Notes: generated from the letters alone by a model not told the origin. DNA of 64,000 bases from Hymenobacter persicinus (GCF_004167665.1 NZ_SEWE01000028.1:1-64000), one strand, 5' to 3'; shown: positions 24,675 through 34,740, numbered from the stretch's first letter. Translations and numbers: made by a program.

Positions 24675-27548
24675 ATGAAAACCACCCTCGCCCTTTCCCT
24701 GCTGCTCACCGCTGCTTTGGCCCAGCACCCGGCCGAGGCCCAGGCCCAGGCTCCGCGCTGGCCGGAAATCACCCAGCAAAACAAGCCCTGGACGCGGTGG
24801 TGGTGGCAGGGCAGCGCGGTGAACGAGGCCGACCTGACCCGCCTGCTCACCCAGTACCAGCAGGCCGGTTTGGGCGGGGTCGAAATCACGCCGATTTACG
24901 GGGTGAAGGGCACCGAAAGCCAGTTTATCAACTTTCTCTCGCCCCGCTGGGTGGATATGCTGACGCACACGCTCACCGAGGCCGGCCGCCTGGGCATCGG
25001 CGTCGACATGGCCCAGGCCTCGGGTTGGCCCTTCGGCGGCCCCTGGGTGACGCCCCAAGACGCCTGCAAGTACGTGGCCTACAAAACCTACGTCGTGCCG
25101 GGCGGCCAGAACCTGTCGGAAACCGTGGGCTACGTGCAGAAGCCCCTGCTCAAAACCGTGGGCGTGCCCATTGACCTCAAGCAGCTCACCGACCCCATTG
25201 CTACCAACAAAGACCTGCAGCTGCACGCTTTCGACCAGGTGCGCTTTGAGAAGCCTTTACCTTTGCAGGCGCTGATGGCGTATTCGGATAAGGGCCAGAC
25301 GCTGGACCTGACCAGCCAGGTGGATGCCGCGGGCAAGCTGGCCTGGACGGCCCCGGCCGGCGCGGGCTCGTGGACGCTCTACGCCGTATTCGAGGGCTGG
25401 CACGGCAAGCAGGTGGAGCGGGCCGGCCCCGGCGGCGAGGGTGACGTTATCGACCACTTCTCCAAAACGGCCACCGAGCACTACCTGGCCCGCTTCGACG
25501 AGGCCTTCAGGGGCCGCAACGTAAAAGGCGTGCGGGCCTTTTTCAACGATTCCTACGAGGTCGACGACGCCCAGGGCGAGGCCAACTGGACTCCGCTGAT
25601 GTTCACGGAGTTTCAAAAGCGCCGCGGCTACGACTTGCGCCCCCAGCTGCCGGCATTGTTCAGCACCGACGCCACTTCCGACCAGCACCAGCGCGTGCTC
25701 AGCGACTTTCGGGAAACCATATCCGAATTGCTGCTCGAAAACTACACCCAGACCTGGCACGCGTGGGCCAAGGGCCGCGGGCAGCTGATTCGCAACCAGG
25801 CCCACGGCTCCCCGGCCAACATCCTCGACCTGTACGCCGCCACCGACATTCCCGAGACGGAAGGGGAGGACCTGCTGCGCATCAAGTTTGCCTCCTCCGC
25901 CGCCCACGTCACGGGCAAGCCGCTGACCTCGTCGGAGTCGGCGACCTGGGAAAATGACCATTTCCTGTCCAAGCTCTCGGACGTGAAAAAGGCCATGGAC
26001 CGGATGCTGCTCGGGGGCGTGAATCACACCTTCTACCACGGCACCAACTATTCGCCCCAGGCGGCGGCCTGGCCGGGCTGGCTGTTTTACGCCGCCGTCC
26101 ACTTCAACCCCAACAACTCGTTCTGGACGGACTTTGGCCAGCTCAACCGCTACGTGGCCCACTGCCAGAGCTTTCTGCAGGCCGGCCAGCCCTCAAACGA
26201 TGTGCTGGTGTACCTGCCCATCTACGACGCCTACGCCCGGCCCGGCAAGGTCCTGCTCCAGCACTTCGACGGCATCGACCACGGCTTCAAGGGCCTGCCC
26301 GTGGGGGCCACCGGGGAGCTGCTGCTCAAGCGCGGCTACGGCTTCGACTTCATTTCCGATAAACAGCTGCAGGGGGTAACCACCGCCGGCAAGACTCTGC
26401 AAACCGGCGGCGCCACCTACCAGACTATTCTGCTGCCCGACGCCCGCCTCGTGCCGCTGGCGACCCTGGAGCAGTTCGTGAAGCTGGCCCGCAACGGCGC
26501 TACGCTGGTGGTGCAAAACCAGCTGCCCACCGACGTGCCCGGCCTCGGTAACCTGGAAAACCGCCGCGCCGCCCTGAAAAAGCTGCTGGGCCAGTTCAAC
26601 TTCACCGAAGCCAACGGCATCCGCAAAGCTGCGCTGGGTAAGGGCGCGGTGCTCGTCGGCTCGGACGTGGATAAGCTGCTGGCCGCCGCTGGGGTGCAGC
26701 GCGAAACCATGGTCGACAACGGGCTGGAATTCGTGCGCCGCCGCCACGCCAAGGGGCATTACTACTTCGTGACTAACTGGGGCGACAAGCCGGTGGCCGC
26801 CTGGGTGCCGCTGCAAAGCGCGGGCACCAAATCCGTGGCCCTCTACAACCCAATGACCGAAAAGCTGGGCCTGGCCCGCTGGCGCACTTCGGCCCAGGGC
26901 CGGCTCGAAACCTACGTGCAGTTGGCGCCCGGCGAGTCCTGCCTGCTCGAAACCAGCACCGCCGCCCTCAGCGGCCCGCTGTACGCCTACCAGCAGGCCG
27001 CCGGCCCCGCCCAGCCCGTGCCCGGCCCCTGGAATTTGCGCTTCGTGGCGGGCGGCCCGGAGCTGCCGGCCCCGGCCCAACTGCCGGCACTCGGCTCCTG
27101 GACCTCGCTCGGTACTGACGCGGCGAAAAGCTTCTCCGGTACGGCCACCTACTCGACTACTTTTGCTCAACCCGCCGGCACCGCGGAAGGCTGGACTCTG
27201 GACCTGGGCCGGGTGGCCGAAAGTGCCCGCGTCCAGCTCAACGGCCAGGAATTGGGCACGCTCATCGGGCCGGTTTACCAGGTCTACATTCCGCAAAGCC
27301 AGCTCAAGGCCAGCAACACGCTCGTCGTCAGCGTGAGCAACGGCATGGCCAACCGCGCCAGTGATATGGACCGTCGCCACGTGCCCTACAAGAATTCCTA
27401 CAACATCAACATGGCCAGCAAACTTAAGGAAAACCGGGGCCCCGACGGCCTGTTCACGGCCGAAAAATGGGCCCCGCGCGAGTCTGGCCTGCTCGGCCCC
27501 GTCACGCTCACGCCCACTTCGACCAGCAGCCCGGGGAAAGTGCAGTAG
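24675..27548 (+). CDS. Alpha-L-rhamnosidase, GH106 family
   Basis: 957 residues with a signal peptide (MKTTLALSLLLTAALAQHPAEA). The N-terminal TIM-barrel region has the typical 'PWTRWWWQGSAV', 'QAGLGGVEITPIYGVKGTES' and 'GIGVDMAQASGWPFGGPWV'. 'RAFFNDSYEVDDAQGEANWT' and 'TSSESATWENDHFLSKLSDV' contain the acidic residues expected at the active site. A C-terminal beta-sandwich with 'WTLDLGRVAESARVQLNGQE' follows. It would release terminal L-rhamnose from rhamnogalacturonan fragments in the periplasm or at the surface. Confidence 0.88.
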   Translation: MKTTLALSLLLTAALAQHPAEAQAQAPRWPEITQQNKPWTRWWWQGSAVNEADLTRLLTQYQQAGLGGVEITPIYGVKGTESQFINFLSPRWVDMLTHTLTEAGRLGIGVDMAQASGWPFGGPWVTPQDACKYVAYKTYVVPGGQNLSETVGYVQKPLLKTVGVPIDLKQLTDPIATNKDLQLHAFDQVRFEKPLPLQALMAYSDKGQTLDLTSQVDAAGKLAWTAPAGAGSWTLYAVFEGWHGKQVERAGPGGEGDVIDHFSKTATEHYLARFDEAFRGRNVKGVRAFFNDSYEVDDAQGEANWTPLMFTEFQKRRGYDLRPQLPALFSTDATSDQHQRVLSDFRETISELLLENYTQTWHAWAKGRGQLIRNQAHGSPANILDLYAATDIPETEGEDLLRIKFASSAAHVTGKPLTSSESATWENDHFLSKLSDVKKAMDRMLLGGVNHTFYHGTNYSPQAAAWPGWLFYAAVHFNPNNSFWTDFGQLNRYVAHCQSFLQAGQPSNDVLVYLPIYDAYARPGKVLLQHFDGIDHGFKGLPVGATGELLLKRGYGFDFISDKQLQGVTTAGKTLQTGGATYQTILLPDARLVPLATLEQFVKLARNGATLVVQNQLPTDVPGLGNLENRRAALKKLLGQFNFTEANGIRKAALGKGAVLVGSDVDKLLAAAGVQRETMVDNGLEFVRRRHAKGHYYFVTNWGDKPVAAWVPLQSAGTKSVALYNPMTEKLGLARWRTSAQGRLETYVQLAPGESCLLETSTAALSGPLYAYQQAAGPAQPVPGPWNLRFVAGGPELPAPAQLPALGSWTSLGTDAAKSFSGTATYSTTFAQPAGTAEGWTLDLGRVAESARVQLNGQELGTLIGPVYQVYIPQSQLKASNTLVVSVSNGMANRASDMDRRHVPYKNSYNINMASKLKENRGPDGLFTAEKWAPRESGLLGPVTLTPTSTSSPGKVQ

Positions 27549-27562
27549 CGTTGTTTCCAAGG

Positions 27563-27702
27563 CTAGTTCCCCTCCTTATTTCAAGCAGGGGTGCCCGAAG
27601 GGCGGGGTGGTTCAATCGTTGAACGGCCTTTAGAACTAGCTCCAGTCATTGTTCTGGCGTGGTCAACCACCCCTAACCCCTCCTCATCTGAGGAGGGGAA
27701 CC
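27563..27702. repeat. Inverted-repeat element, family C (copy 1)
   Basis: The segment begins CTAGTTCCCCTCCTTATTTC, has the hairpin 'GTGCCCGAAGGGCGGGGTGG' and ends with CCCCTCCTCATCTGAGGAGG. A copy in the opposite orientation lies at 43091-43234. It separates GH106 from the GH43-like gene. Confidence 0.8.
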
Positions 27703-27738
27703 AGAATAGCCTTTTAGCTGACTCAACAATTCTACCCC

Positions 27739-28818
27739 ATGCTCACCCGCCGCACTTTTCTCACTGGTCTGGCCCTGGCGCCGTTTGCGCGGGCCGCGGC
27801 GGGCATTGCCGCCGGTCGGCTCATCGACTTTCCCAAAGCCGACTTTTCCAGCTTCAGCAAGCACCTGAAGCCCGTGGGCCGGGCTCTGGAGCTGGAGGGC
27901 TACTACGTCTGGTGCAACAGCCCGATTTACGGCCCCGATGGCAAAGTGCACGTCTTTTTCTCCCGCTGGGAAGCCAGCAGGGGCATGGGCGGCTGGCTGC
28001 GGGGCTCGGAAATCTGCCGGGCCGTGGCCGACTCGCCCGCGGGTCCGTTCGAGTTTCGGGAAGTGGTGCTGGCCCCGCGGGGGGGCGGGTTTTGGGATGC
28101 CACCACCTGCCACAACCCCAGCATTCAGCTCGTGGATGGGCGCTACTGCCTGTTTTTTATGGGCACCTCCAACGGCAAAACCGACACTAAGCGCATCGGC
28201 CTGGCCACCGCGCCCAGTCTCGAAGGCCCCTGGACTCGCCCCGACGAGCCCCTGCTGCTGCCCGGCCCGGCAGGCGCCTGGGACGACCACTGCACCACCA
28301 ACCCGGCCTTTGTGAAGCACGCGGGCAAATACTGGCTCTACTATAAATCCTGGAACACCCGGGAGTACGAGGACGCCAAAGGCCAGGAAATCCGCGGCAA
28401 CCGCAAATACGGCCTTGCCGTGGCCGATAAGCTGGAAGGACCCTACGTGAAAGACGCCGCCAACCCGGTTATCGACTTCTCCAAGCTGGGCCACAACAAG
28501 CAGTTCGAGGACGCCTTCGTGTGGCAGCAGCACGGCAAATTTCACCTGCTGGCCCGCGACATGGGGGTCTACAACCAGGAAGTCGGCCTCTACCTCGAAT
28601 CCCGGGACGGCAAGGCGTGGACCTACCCCAAAATTGCCTTCCTGCCCCTGCGCGACTACGGGGTGCAGCAGCCCCCGGCCCCGGCCAAGCTCAAGCGCTA
28701 CGGCCGCCTCGAACGGCCCCAGCTGCTGCTGCGCGACGGTAAGCCCGAATACCTGTTTGGTGCCTCCCAGGGCGGTAAGTACATGACCTCGTCTTCGTTT
28801 GTGTTCCGGATTACCTGA
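27739..28818 (+). CDS. GH43/GH117-like five-bladed propeller glycoside hydrolase family protein
   Basis: 359 residues. The N-terminus MLTRRTFLTGLALAPFARAA is a Tat-type signal. The propeller is read from repeated blade-like stretches: 'YYVWCNSPIYGPDGKVHVFF', 'TTCHNPSIQLVDGRYCLFFM', 'DDHCTTNPAFVKHAGKYWLY' and 'FEDAFVWQQHGKFHLLARD'. Acidic residues at blade starts fit a catalytic role but I cannot assign the family number firmly. Conserved position in a rhamnogalacturonan gene run suggests a side-chain glycosidase. Confidence 0.65.
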   Translation: MLTRRTFLTGLALAPFARAAAGIAAGRLIDFPKADFSSFSKHLKPVGRALELEGYYVWCNSPIYGPDGKVHVFFSRWEASRGMGGWLRGSEICRAVADSPAGPFEFREVVLAPRGGGFWDATTCHNPSIQLVDGRYCLFFMGTSNGKTDTKRIGLATAPSLEGPWTRPDEPLLLPGPAGAWDDHCTTNPAFVKHAGKYWLYYKSWNTREYEDAKGQEIRGNRKYGLAVADKLEGPYVKDAANPVIDFSKLGHNKQFEDAFVWQQHGKFHLLARDMGVYNQEVGLYLESRDGKAWTYPKIAFLPLRDYGVQQPPAPAKLKRYGRLERPQLLLRDGKPEYLFGASQGGKYMTSSSFVFRIT

Positions 28819-28855
28819 GGGACGGCGGCCAAATCAAGCCCCACAATAAAAGAAC

Positions 28856-28971
28856 GTCATGCTGAGCTTGCCGAAGCATCTCGCGCATTGACGTTGAGTT
28901 GCTAATCGGACGTCAGCCCGCGGAATTCCCCGGTCCCTGGATTAATTCGCCGCATGCTCGGAGTGCCGTTC
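28856..28971. repeat. Inverted-repeat element, family B (partial, rearranged copy)
   Basis: GTCATGCTGAG at 28856-28866 is followed by GAAGCATCTCGCG. The other end (GCGGAATTCC near 28919, GCTCGGAGTGCCGTT at 28956-28970) is the reverse complement of the family B leading segment seen at 24491. The central hairpin is lost. It lies between the GH43-like and esterase genes. Confidence 0.65.
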
Positions 28972-28987
28972 TGCTAACCCCTGCTTT

Positions 28988-30520
28988 ATGAATCAGCCCT
29001 TACGATTTTCCGGCTTGCTGCTGGTCTTGTTCCTGCTTTGCGCCCGCGCCGCCTTCGCCGACGTTACGCTGCCGGCCCTCATCACCGACAACCTCGTGCT
29101 CCAGCAGCAAACCACCGTGGCGCTCTGGGGCTGGGCGGCGCCGGGGGAGGTGGTAACCGTCACGGCCGGGTGGCACAAGCAGCCGGCTAAAGCCACCGCC
29201 GACGCACAGGGCAACTGGCTGGTGCGCCTGCCCACGACCAAGGCCGGCGGCCCATACACGCTCACGTTTCAGGGGCACAACCGGCTGGTGGTAAGTAATG
29301 TGCTGCTGGGGGAGGTCTGGCTGTGTTCGGGGCAGTCGAACATGAATTTTCCCGTGGCCAAAGGCAGCTCGAAGTGGATGACGGGCGTCGTGAACGAGGC
29401 TGAGGTAGTGTCTAACGCCAACTACCCGGCCATCCGCATGTTCACCGTGGCCCAGAAAGTGGCCGACGCGCCCGAGCGGGACGTGCGGGGGAGCTGGGTG
29501 GTGTGCAGTCCCCAGACTGTCGGCTCGTTCTCGGCCGTGGCCTACTTTTTCGGGCAGGAAATTCACGCCACGCTCGGCGTGCCGGTGGGGCTGATTCACT
29601 CGTCCTGGGGCGGTACGCCGGCCGAGTCCTGGACCCGGAAAGACGTGCTGGAGCAGAACTCCGAGCTGCGCCCCATCCTAACCCGCTACGACCTGGGTTT
29701 GACCCAGCGCCCGGCCTACGAAACGGCGCTGGCGGCCTGGAAAACGGAAAAAGCCGCTAACCCGGCCTCCAAAGCTCCCAAGCCCGCCGAGCCCCAGAAA
29801 GCGACCAGCAATAAGTCGCCCTACAAACTCTACAACGGCATGATTCGCGGCCTGCAGCCCTACACGCTGCGCGGCGTCATCTGGTACCAGGGCGAAAGCA
29901 ACGCCGAGCGGGCTTGGCAGTACCGCACCCTGTTTCCGGCCCTGATTGCCAACTGGCGCCACGACTGGCAGCAGCCCGCCCTGCCTTTCTACTTCGTCCA
30001 GATTGCCCCGCACAAGGGCCAGAACCCCGAAATCCGGGAGGCCCAGCTCCATACCCTGCAAACTGTGCCGCACACCGGCATGGTGGTGACCACCGACGTG
30101 GGCGACTCGCTCGACATTCACCCCCGCGACAAGCAGACCGTGGGCCACCGCCTCGCCCTGTGGGCCCTTAGCCACGACTACGGTCAGCCGAAGCGGGCGT
30201 ATTCCGGCCCGCTGTACCGGAGCCTGAGCGTAAGTAAGGGCAGAGTGAAGCTGCAATTCGACCACGCCGCCGGTTTACAGGCAAAAGGCGGAGCCTTGCG
30301 CGAATTCACCATTGCCGGCCCCGACAGCGTATTCCGGCCCGCCCAGGCCGTAATTGAGGGCAACGCGGTGGTAGTCTGGAGCGACGCGGTGAAGCAGCCG
30401 GTGGCCGTGCGTTTCGGCTGGAGCAAGTCGCCAATGCCCAACCTGTTCAACGCCGCCGGCCTGCCCGCCTCGCCCTTCCGCACCGACGCCTGGCCCACGC
30501 CGACCCAGGGCAAACGGTAA
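28988..30520 (+). CDS. Sialate O-acetylesterase-like SGNH carbohydrate esterase
   Basis: 510 residues with a signal peptide (LLLVLFLLCARAAFA). The SGNH catalytic serine lies in 'LCSGQSNMNFPV', the Gly/Asn blocks in 'SSWGGTPAESWT' and 'IWYQGESNAERAW', and the Asp/His pair in 'GDSLDIHPRDKQTVG'. In pectin gene clusters this family removes acetyl groups from rhamnogalacturonan or other plant glycans, so the sialate name should not be taken literally. It ends 3 nt before the convergent DUF3160 gene. Confidence 0.85.
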   Translation: MNQPLRFSGLLLVLFLLCARAAFADVTLPALITDNLVLQQQTTVALWGWAAPGEVVTVTAGWHKQPAKATADAQGNWLVRLPTTKAGGPYTLTFQGHNRLVVSNVLLGEVWLCSGQSNMNFPVAKGSSKWMTGVVNEAEVVSNANYPAIRMFTVAQKVADAPERDVRGSWVVCSPQTVGSFSAVAYFFGQEIHATLGVPVGLIHSSWGGTPAESWTRKDVLEQNSELRPILTRYDLGLTQRPAYETALAAWKTEKAANPASKAPKPAEPQKATSNKSPYKLYNGMIRGLQPYTLRGVIWYQGESNAERAWQYRTLFPALIANWRHDWQQPALPFYFVQIAPHKGQNPEIREAQLHTLQTVPHTGMVVTTDVGDSLDIHPRDKQTVGHRLALWALSHDYGQPKRAYSGPLYRSLSVSKGRVKLQFDHAAGLQAKGGALREFTIAGPDSVFRPAQAVIEGNAVVVWSDAVKQPVAVRFGWSKSPMPNLFNAAGLPASPFRTDAWPTPTQGKR

Positions 30521-30523
30521 CCG

Positions 30524-33058
30524 TTATTCGAGCGGGCTGCCTTGTTTGCCGCTCAGCTCCTTGACGGGCACAATCAGCTCGCGCAGCCACTGGGGCCGGG
30601 GCGGGGCCTGCCGGGCCAGCTGCATCCGCCATTCCTCGTCGGTGAGGCGGCTGGGGCTGATAAACTCGTAGTAGCTGAACACGCCCCCCCGGGCTAGCAC
30701 CGGCGCCCCGTTGATTTCGACTACCACGTACAGGGCATCCACCGCGCCCACGGCTTCCTCCAGGATGCCGCGCTTGGCCCCGTCGCCGTTGAACGAGTAC
30801 ACGTCGGCCACCAGGCCCAGATGCCGTTCCCGGTCGGGGAGCTGGGCAGTTTTCAAAATGTTGATGGTCAGGCCTTCCACCTCACCGCCAATCCAGGAAA
30901 TCTTGTCCATTTCCTCGTTGGTCAGGGGCTGGTGGTTTACTTCCTTGCGGGCCATATTCCGCAGGCCAGTCACCAGCTCCCGGATTTCTTGGTTTAGGCC
31001 GGCCAGGTGCTGGGTGTTGGCATTGAGGTGGGTCAGGCTCTGGTCCTGCTGGATGAGCAAGGCCAGGGCGGCGTCCCAGAAAGGCAGATTGGGCTCCACG
31101 TAGCCCAAGTGCTGGGGGCGGGGCGGACCGTCGCCCCCGTCGCCAGCCTCCGCCCCGGCGGGTTGCTCAGTGTAAAGCAGCAAGTCGTGCTTCAACTCAG
31201 CCCAGCCGCCGAGGGCCGTGCTCAGGTTGCGCTTCTGCCAGGCCGGAGTGCGGGTGAAATAAGGCGGATTGGTGCCCTGGAAGGGCTGGTTGAGCGCCAG
31301 CAGGGCCTGCATGGTCTTGGTATACAGGTTCTGATTCCAAGCCTTAAACGGCGCAAACTGCCGCTGCAAGGCCCGGAGCGTATCGGGGTAGGCAGGCCAT
31401 GCCTGGGCTTCGCGGTAATCGGTGAGCAGGATGCCCTGGGCGGTGCGGTTGCCGAAGGTGGCAAATACGTCGAGGCCCTTGGGGAAGGGGCGGGGCATTT
31501 TGGGGCGCAGCACGTTGGTCAGGCGCCCCAGGATTTCTCCGTCGAAGGTGTAGCGGCCAGCGGTGAACAACAGCTTCGGCCGCTCCAGGGCCACGGTGGC
31601 TTTGGCCGTGGCGCCCTGGGGCCGGATTCGGTCGGTGCCGGTAGCTACCAGGGCGGGGCGCAGGCGGGCCAGCACCTCGGGCGCGGTCAGCTGGTCGAGG
31701 GTTTGGCCCGCGTAGCGGGTTTTGAGCACGGCCAGCAGGTTGGTCAAAGAGCGGTTGTCCTCGTCGCCGACCAGCACGTCGAGCACCCGGGTCAGGTTCT
31801 GGAAGTTTTTTTCGCCGGCCGGACTCGCCGCCAGGGCCTGGGCCAGCGCCACGGCCCGCAGCAGCCCGGCGTCCGAATCCAGGAATATGGGGGCCGTATT
31901 CAGCCACTTTACCGCTCGGAAATAGCGGCGGGTGGTGTCGTTGAGCGTGTACATGCCCCGGGGCTTACACATAGAATAGTCGAACAGCGAATCCTGGAGC
32001 AGGACCGAGCCCTTGCCTTCGGCTTCGGTGCAGCGGGCCACTTCGGCGGCCACCAGGTCAGCGTACTGGGCCGGGACGGGAGTGGAGCCGCCAGTGAGCA
32101 GAGTGTAGCCCACGCCGTAGTAGGCCGCCGTCCATTCGGCCGCCGCCCGGGCCTGAGGGTTCTGGCTGCGCTGGGCTAAGGCAATGGCCTGGGTGGCGCC
32201 ATTGCGCAGCATGCTGCTTACTACCGGTACCAGCCGCTTTTCTTCCACGTCGCTGAGAATGCCGTTCAGGTACTTGTGCAGCAGTTGCAGCACCAGGTCG
32301 GTGGTCACGAAGCTGGGCGTGTAGTCGTATTGGTTCTGGTCGTAGAGGTAGAAAATCTGCTCTTCCTGGGTGGGCACGAGCACGAAGTTGTTGCGGTTCA
32401 GCACCGTGCGCATGGCGGGCGTGACGAGCTGCTCGCGCTGGTTGGTCACGAAGTCGAAGCCAATCATGGGGAAGCCCGCTGGGGAGGAAACGCGGTGGGC
32501 CAGTAGCTTGGTTTCCTGGGCGTACACGCGCTGCACGAAGGCCAGCTCCTGGCGGTTGAGCGGCACCCGAATTTCCACCGAGTCCTCGTAGGTCCACAGC
32601 GGGCGGTACCACTTCTGCTTGGCAAAGTAGGATCGGGCCGCAGCATTAAGAAAGCAGTACCCGTTGCGGGCGTAGATGGTATTGCGCAGCAGCAGCAACT
32701 CCAGGTAGCTTTTGCCGGCCAACTCCTGCCGATAATTGAATGCCGGCAGCGGGGCGCGGTTGCTGCTTTCGGAGCCCGGTTCGGGCGAAGCGCCCTGGTA
32801 GTACTCCTTCACGTAGTCGCGCTGATAGAGCTGGGCCAGCCGGGCTTTGTCCTCGGTCAGCGTCACCGGGATTTTCTCCCCGAAGCCGTTGTCGTGCTCG
32901 GTGGCCGTCAGGCCGGCCCCGACGGGCTGAATAGGTGCAGGCGTTTGGGAGGCTTCAGTAGGCGGAGCGGCGGGCTTGGGGCGCAGCCAGAAAAACAGTC
33001 CGCCACCCAGTAGCAGGGCCAGAGCGGCCAGAATAATCCATAGCGTATTGCGGTTCAT
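30524..33058 (-). CDS. DUF3160 / YARHG-domain protein, membrane-anchored
   Basis: 844 residues. One N-terminal membrane segment (ILAALALLLGGGLFFWL) and a Pro/Ala linker indicate an exported anchored protein. A YARHG domain is visible at about 115-160 ('LLLLRNTIYARNGYCFLNAA'). The rest matches DUF3160, with 'TNQREQLVTPAMRTVLNRNN' and 'FSYYEFISPSRLTDEEWR'. No catalytic function is known. It follows the CapA-like gene by 8 nt, so the two form an operon transcribed against the surrounding pectin enzymes. Confidence 0.82.
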   Translation of the reverse strand: MNRNTLWIILAALALLLGGGLFFWLRPKPAAPPTEASQTPAPIQPVGAGLTATEHDNGFGEKIPVTLTEDKARLAQLYQRDYVKEYYQGASPEPGSESSNRAPLPAFNYRQELAGKSYLELLLLRNTIYARNGYCFLNAAARSYFAKQKWYRPLWTYEDSVEIRVPLNRQELAFVQRVYAQETKLLAHRVSSPAGFPMIGFDFVTNQREQLVTPAMRTVLNRNNFVLVPTQEEQIFYLYDQNQYDYTPSFVTTDLVLQLLHKYLNGILSDVEEKRLVPVVSSMLRNGATQAIALAQRSQNPQARAAAEWTAAYYGVGYTLLTGGSTPVPAQYADLVAAEVARCTEAEGKGSVLLQDSLFDYSMCKPRGMYTLNDTTRRYFRAVKWLNTAPIFLDSDAGLLRAVALAQALAASPAGEKNFQNLTRVLDVLVGDEDNRSLTNLLAVLKTRYAGQTLDQLTAPEVLARLRPALVATGTDRIRPQGATAKATVALERPKLLFTAGRYTFDGEILGRLTNVLRPKMPRPFPKGLDVFATFGNRTAQGILLTDYREAQAWPAYPDTLRALQRQFAPFKAWNQNLYTKTMQALLALNQPFQGTNPPYFTRTPAWQKRNLSTALGGWAELKHDLLLYTEQPAGAEAGDGGDGPPRPQHLGYVEPNLPFWDAALALLIQQDQSLTHLNANTQHLAGLNQEIRELVTGLRNMARKEVNHQPLTNEEMDKISWIGGEVEGLTINILKTAQLPDRERHLGLVADVYSFNGDGAKRGILEEAVGAVDALYVVVEINGAPVLARGGVFSYYEFISPSRLTDEEWRMQLARQAPPRPQWLRELIVPVKELSGKQGSPLE

Positions 33059-33066
33059 GGCGCAGG

Positions 33067-34584
33067 TTAACGAATAAAATGGTCGTAGGCCGCCTCCAGC
33101 GTCAGGCTGCGGGCGGGGAAGGCGTCGAGCATAAGGCCGAAGCCTCGCCAGGAATAGTGGCCAATGCAGTACCGGCCGTCGGGTTGCTGCTCGATGGTGC
33201 GCACGTAGGTGAGGCCGTGGGCAGCACGCACGGCTTTGAAGTACAGCAGCCGGTACATTACCCGGGAGCCCAGCCAGCGGGGCGTGGCCCGGCCCTGCGC
33301 CACGCGGTACACAAACAGCCGCCGCCGCATCGTGGAATCGAAGTGAGTGGTCTTGACGGGTCCGGCTAGCAGATCGGGATGGCCGTCGTTGTCCACGTCG
33401 CCCTGAGCAAACTGATACAGCGGAAACCCCAGCGGCAGCACCGTTTGGGTGGCACCCGTACGAATATGCGCCTGAAAGTATCCCGCCCGCGGCAGAAAGC
33501 GCAGCCGAACCGCCGTGCCCGCCCTCATCGAATCGGCCAGCACTTGCTCCCGGGGAAAGTAGCCGGGCCCAGCAGGCGCCGCCACCGGGGCCCGTAGCTG
33601 CCAGCGGGCTGCGTCGGGGTCAAGGCCGAGGGGCCCCTCCGGCAACAAGCGTTGGATCCGAGTGAGCAGGGCCGCCCGGGCCGCAGTTTCCGCCGCATAC
33701 GGAATGGCGCGGTGCAGCTGCAGGGGGCGCAGGTAGGTAGCCATGACGTGGCCCTGGGCTAGCTCGAAGTCGACCTGCAAAGCCAGGTCGGTTTGTCGGC
33801 CCTGCTGGTCGAAGAGGAAATTACCCAAGCTGTAGAGGATGGGGCAGCCGCGGTAAAACTCCACCGGCTGCACCACGTGGGGATGGGAGCCGACAACGGC
33901 CGCCGCCCCGCAGTCGATGAGGGTGCGGGCCTGGGCGCGCTGCACGGCGCTGGGTAGGTCGGCGTACTCGGTGCCCCAGTGCAGATACACCAGCACGGCC
34001 CGCTCCGGAAACAGGGTTTTGTAGGCCGCCACCCGCTCGCAAAGAGCTGCAAAGTCGCGCCCGCACAGACAGCCTTCCCCGGCCACGCGCTGATAAAAAG
34101 CCGAGTAGGCAAACACGGCCACGCTACTATCCGGGCCCAGCAGCGTGGGGCGGCAGCCGGCCAGGGAGTCAGCCTGATAGCCCAGCGGGTGCAGCCCGGC
34201 CGTCTGCACAGCCCGGTTAGTAAAATACAGGCCGCCGGCGTGCTGGTCGAGGGTGTGGTTGTTGGCCAGGGAAACGTGGGTGAAGCCCAGGTCTCGCAAA
34301 AACCAGGCGTAGTAAGGTGAGCCCCGAAATACGAAAGGCTTGCGGGCCGGCTGGTTTTCTATCGTCAGTGGGCACTCCAGGTTGCCGATTACGTAGCGGC
34401 TGCCGGCCCACAACGCCCGGGTGGTTTGCAAGAGGGCGGCACTGTCGCGGGCCAGGGCGGCGGGCACGGCACGGTCTAGCAGCACGTCGCCCACCATGCT
34501 CACGCACAGTGCGGGGGCTGGTGGCTGGCAGGCGGCCACCAGCAGGCTGCCGCAGAGCAGCCCAAGCCAGGGGGCAAGAGACAT
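33067..34584 (-). CDS. CapA-family (PGA_cap) metallophosphatase-like lipoprotein
   Basis: 505 residues. The lipobox 'LLVAAC' gives Cys19. The CapA fold shows 'VSMVGDVLLDRAV', 'VIGNLECPLT', 'VSLANNHTLDQHAGG', 'VLVYLHWGTEYADLPS' and 'GSHPHVVQPVEFYRG', which carry the expected metal-ligand Asp, Asn and His residues. CapA proteins are linked to poly-gamma-glutamate capsule synthesis, but no capB/capC is here. The C-terminal part (about 375-505) is extra and contains an FG-GAP-like 'QGDVDNDGHPDLLAGP' calcium-binding motif. It is the first gene of a pair with DUF3160. Confidence 0.85.
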   Translation of the reverse strand: MSLAPWLGLLCGSLLVAACQPPAPALCVSMVGDVLLDRAVPAALARDSAALLQTTRALWAGSRYVIGNLECPLTIENQPARKPFVFRGSPYYAWFLRDLGFTHVSLANNHTLDQHAGGLYFTNRAVQTAGLHPLGYQADSLAGCRPTLLGPDSSVAVFAYSAFYQRVAGEGCLCGRDFAALCERVAAYKTLFPERAVLVYLHWGTEYADLPSAVQRAQARTLIDCGAAAVVGSHPHVVQPVEFYRGCPILYSLGNFLFDQQGRQTDLALQVDFELAQGHVMATYLRPLQLHRAIPYAAETAARAALLTRIQRLLPEGPLGLDPDAARWQLRAPVAAPAGPGYFPREQVLADSMRAGTAVRLRFLPRAGYFQAHIRTGATQTVLPLGFPLYQFAQGDVDNDGHPDLLAGPVKTTHFDSTMRRRLFVYRVAQGRATPRWLGSRVMYRLLYFKAVRAAHGLTYVRTIEQQPDGRYCIGHYSWRGFGLMLDAFPARSLTLEAAYDHFIR

Positions 34585-34740
34585 AATCGGGGAGCGAATA
34601 GCGCGGCAGGGTGGGAAGCCCGAATTTTATAAGTAGCTGCCGTGAAGGTAGAAAAAACCGGGTTTGCCGCTGCCAGCAGCCCATTACCGCCCACCCACCG
34701 GGGCGGCGCCGGCGGATATTCGGCCCGGCGGCGGAATTTT

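Noticed and set aside
27563..27702. Possible CRISPR or tRNA from repeated hairpins
   Set aside because: Repeats are dispersed single inverted elements without regular spacers, and no tRNA cloverleaf can be drawn.
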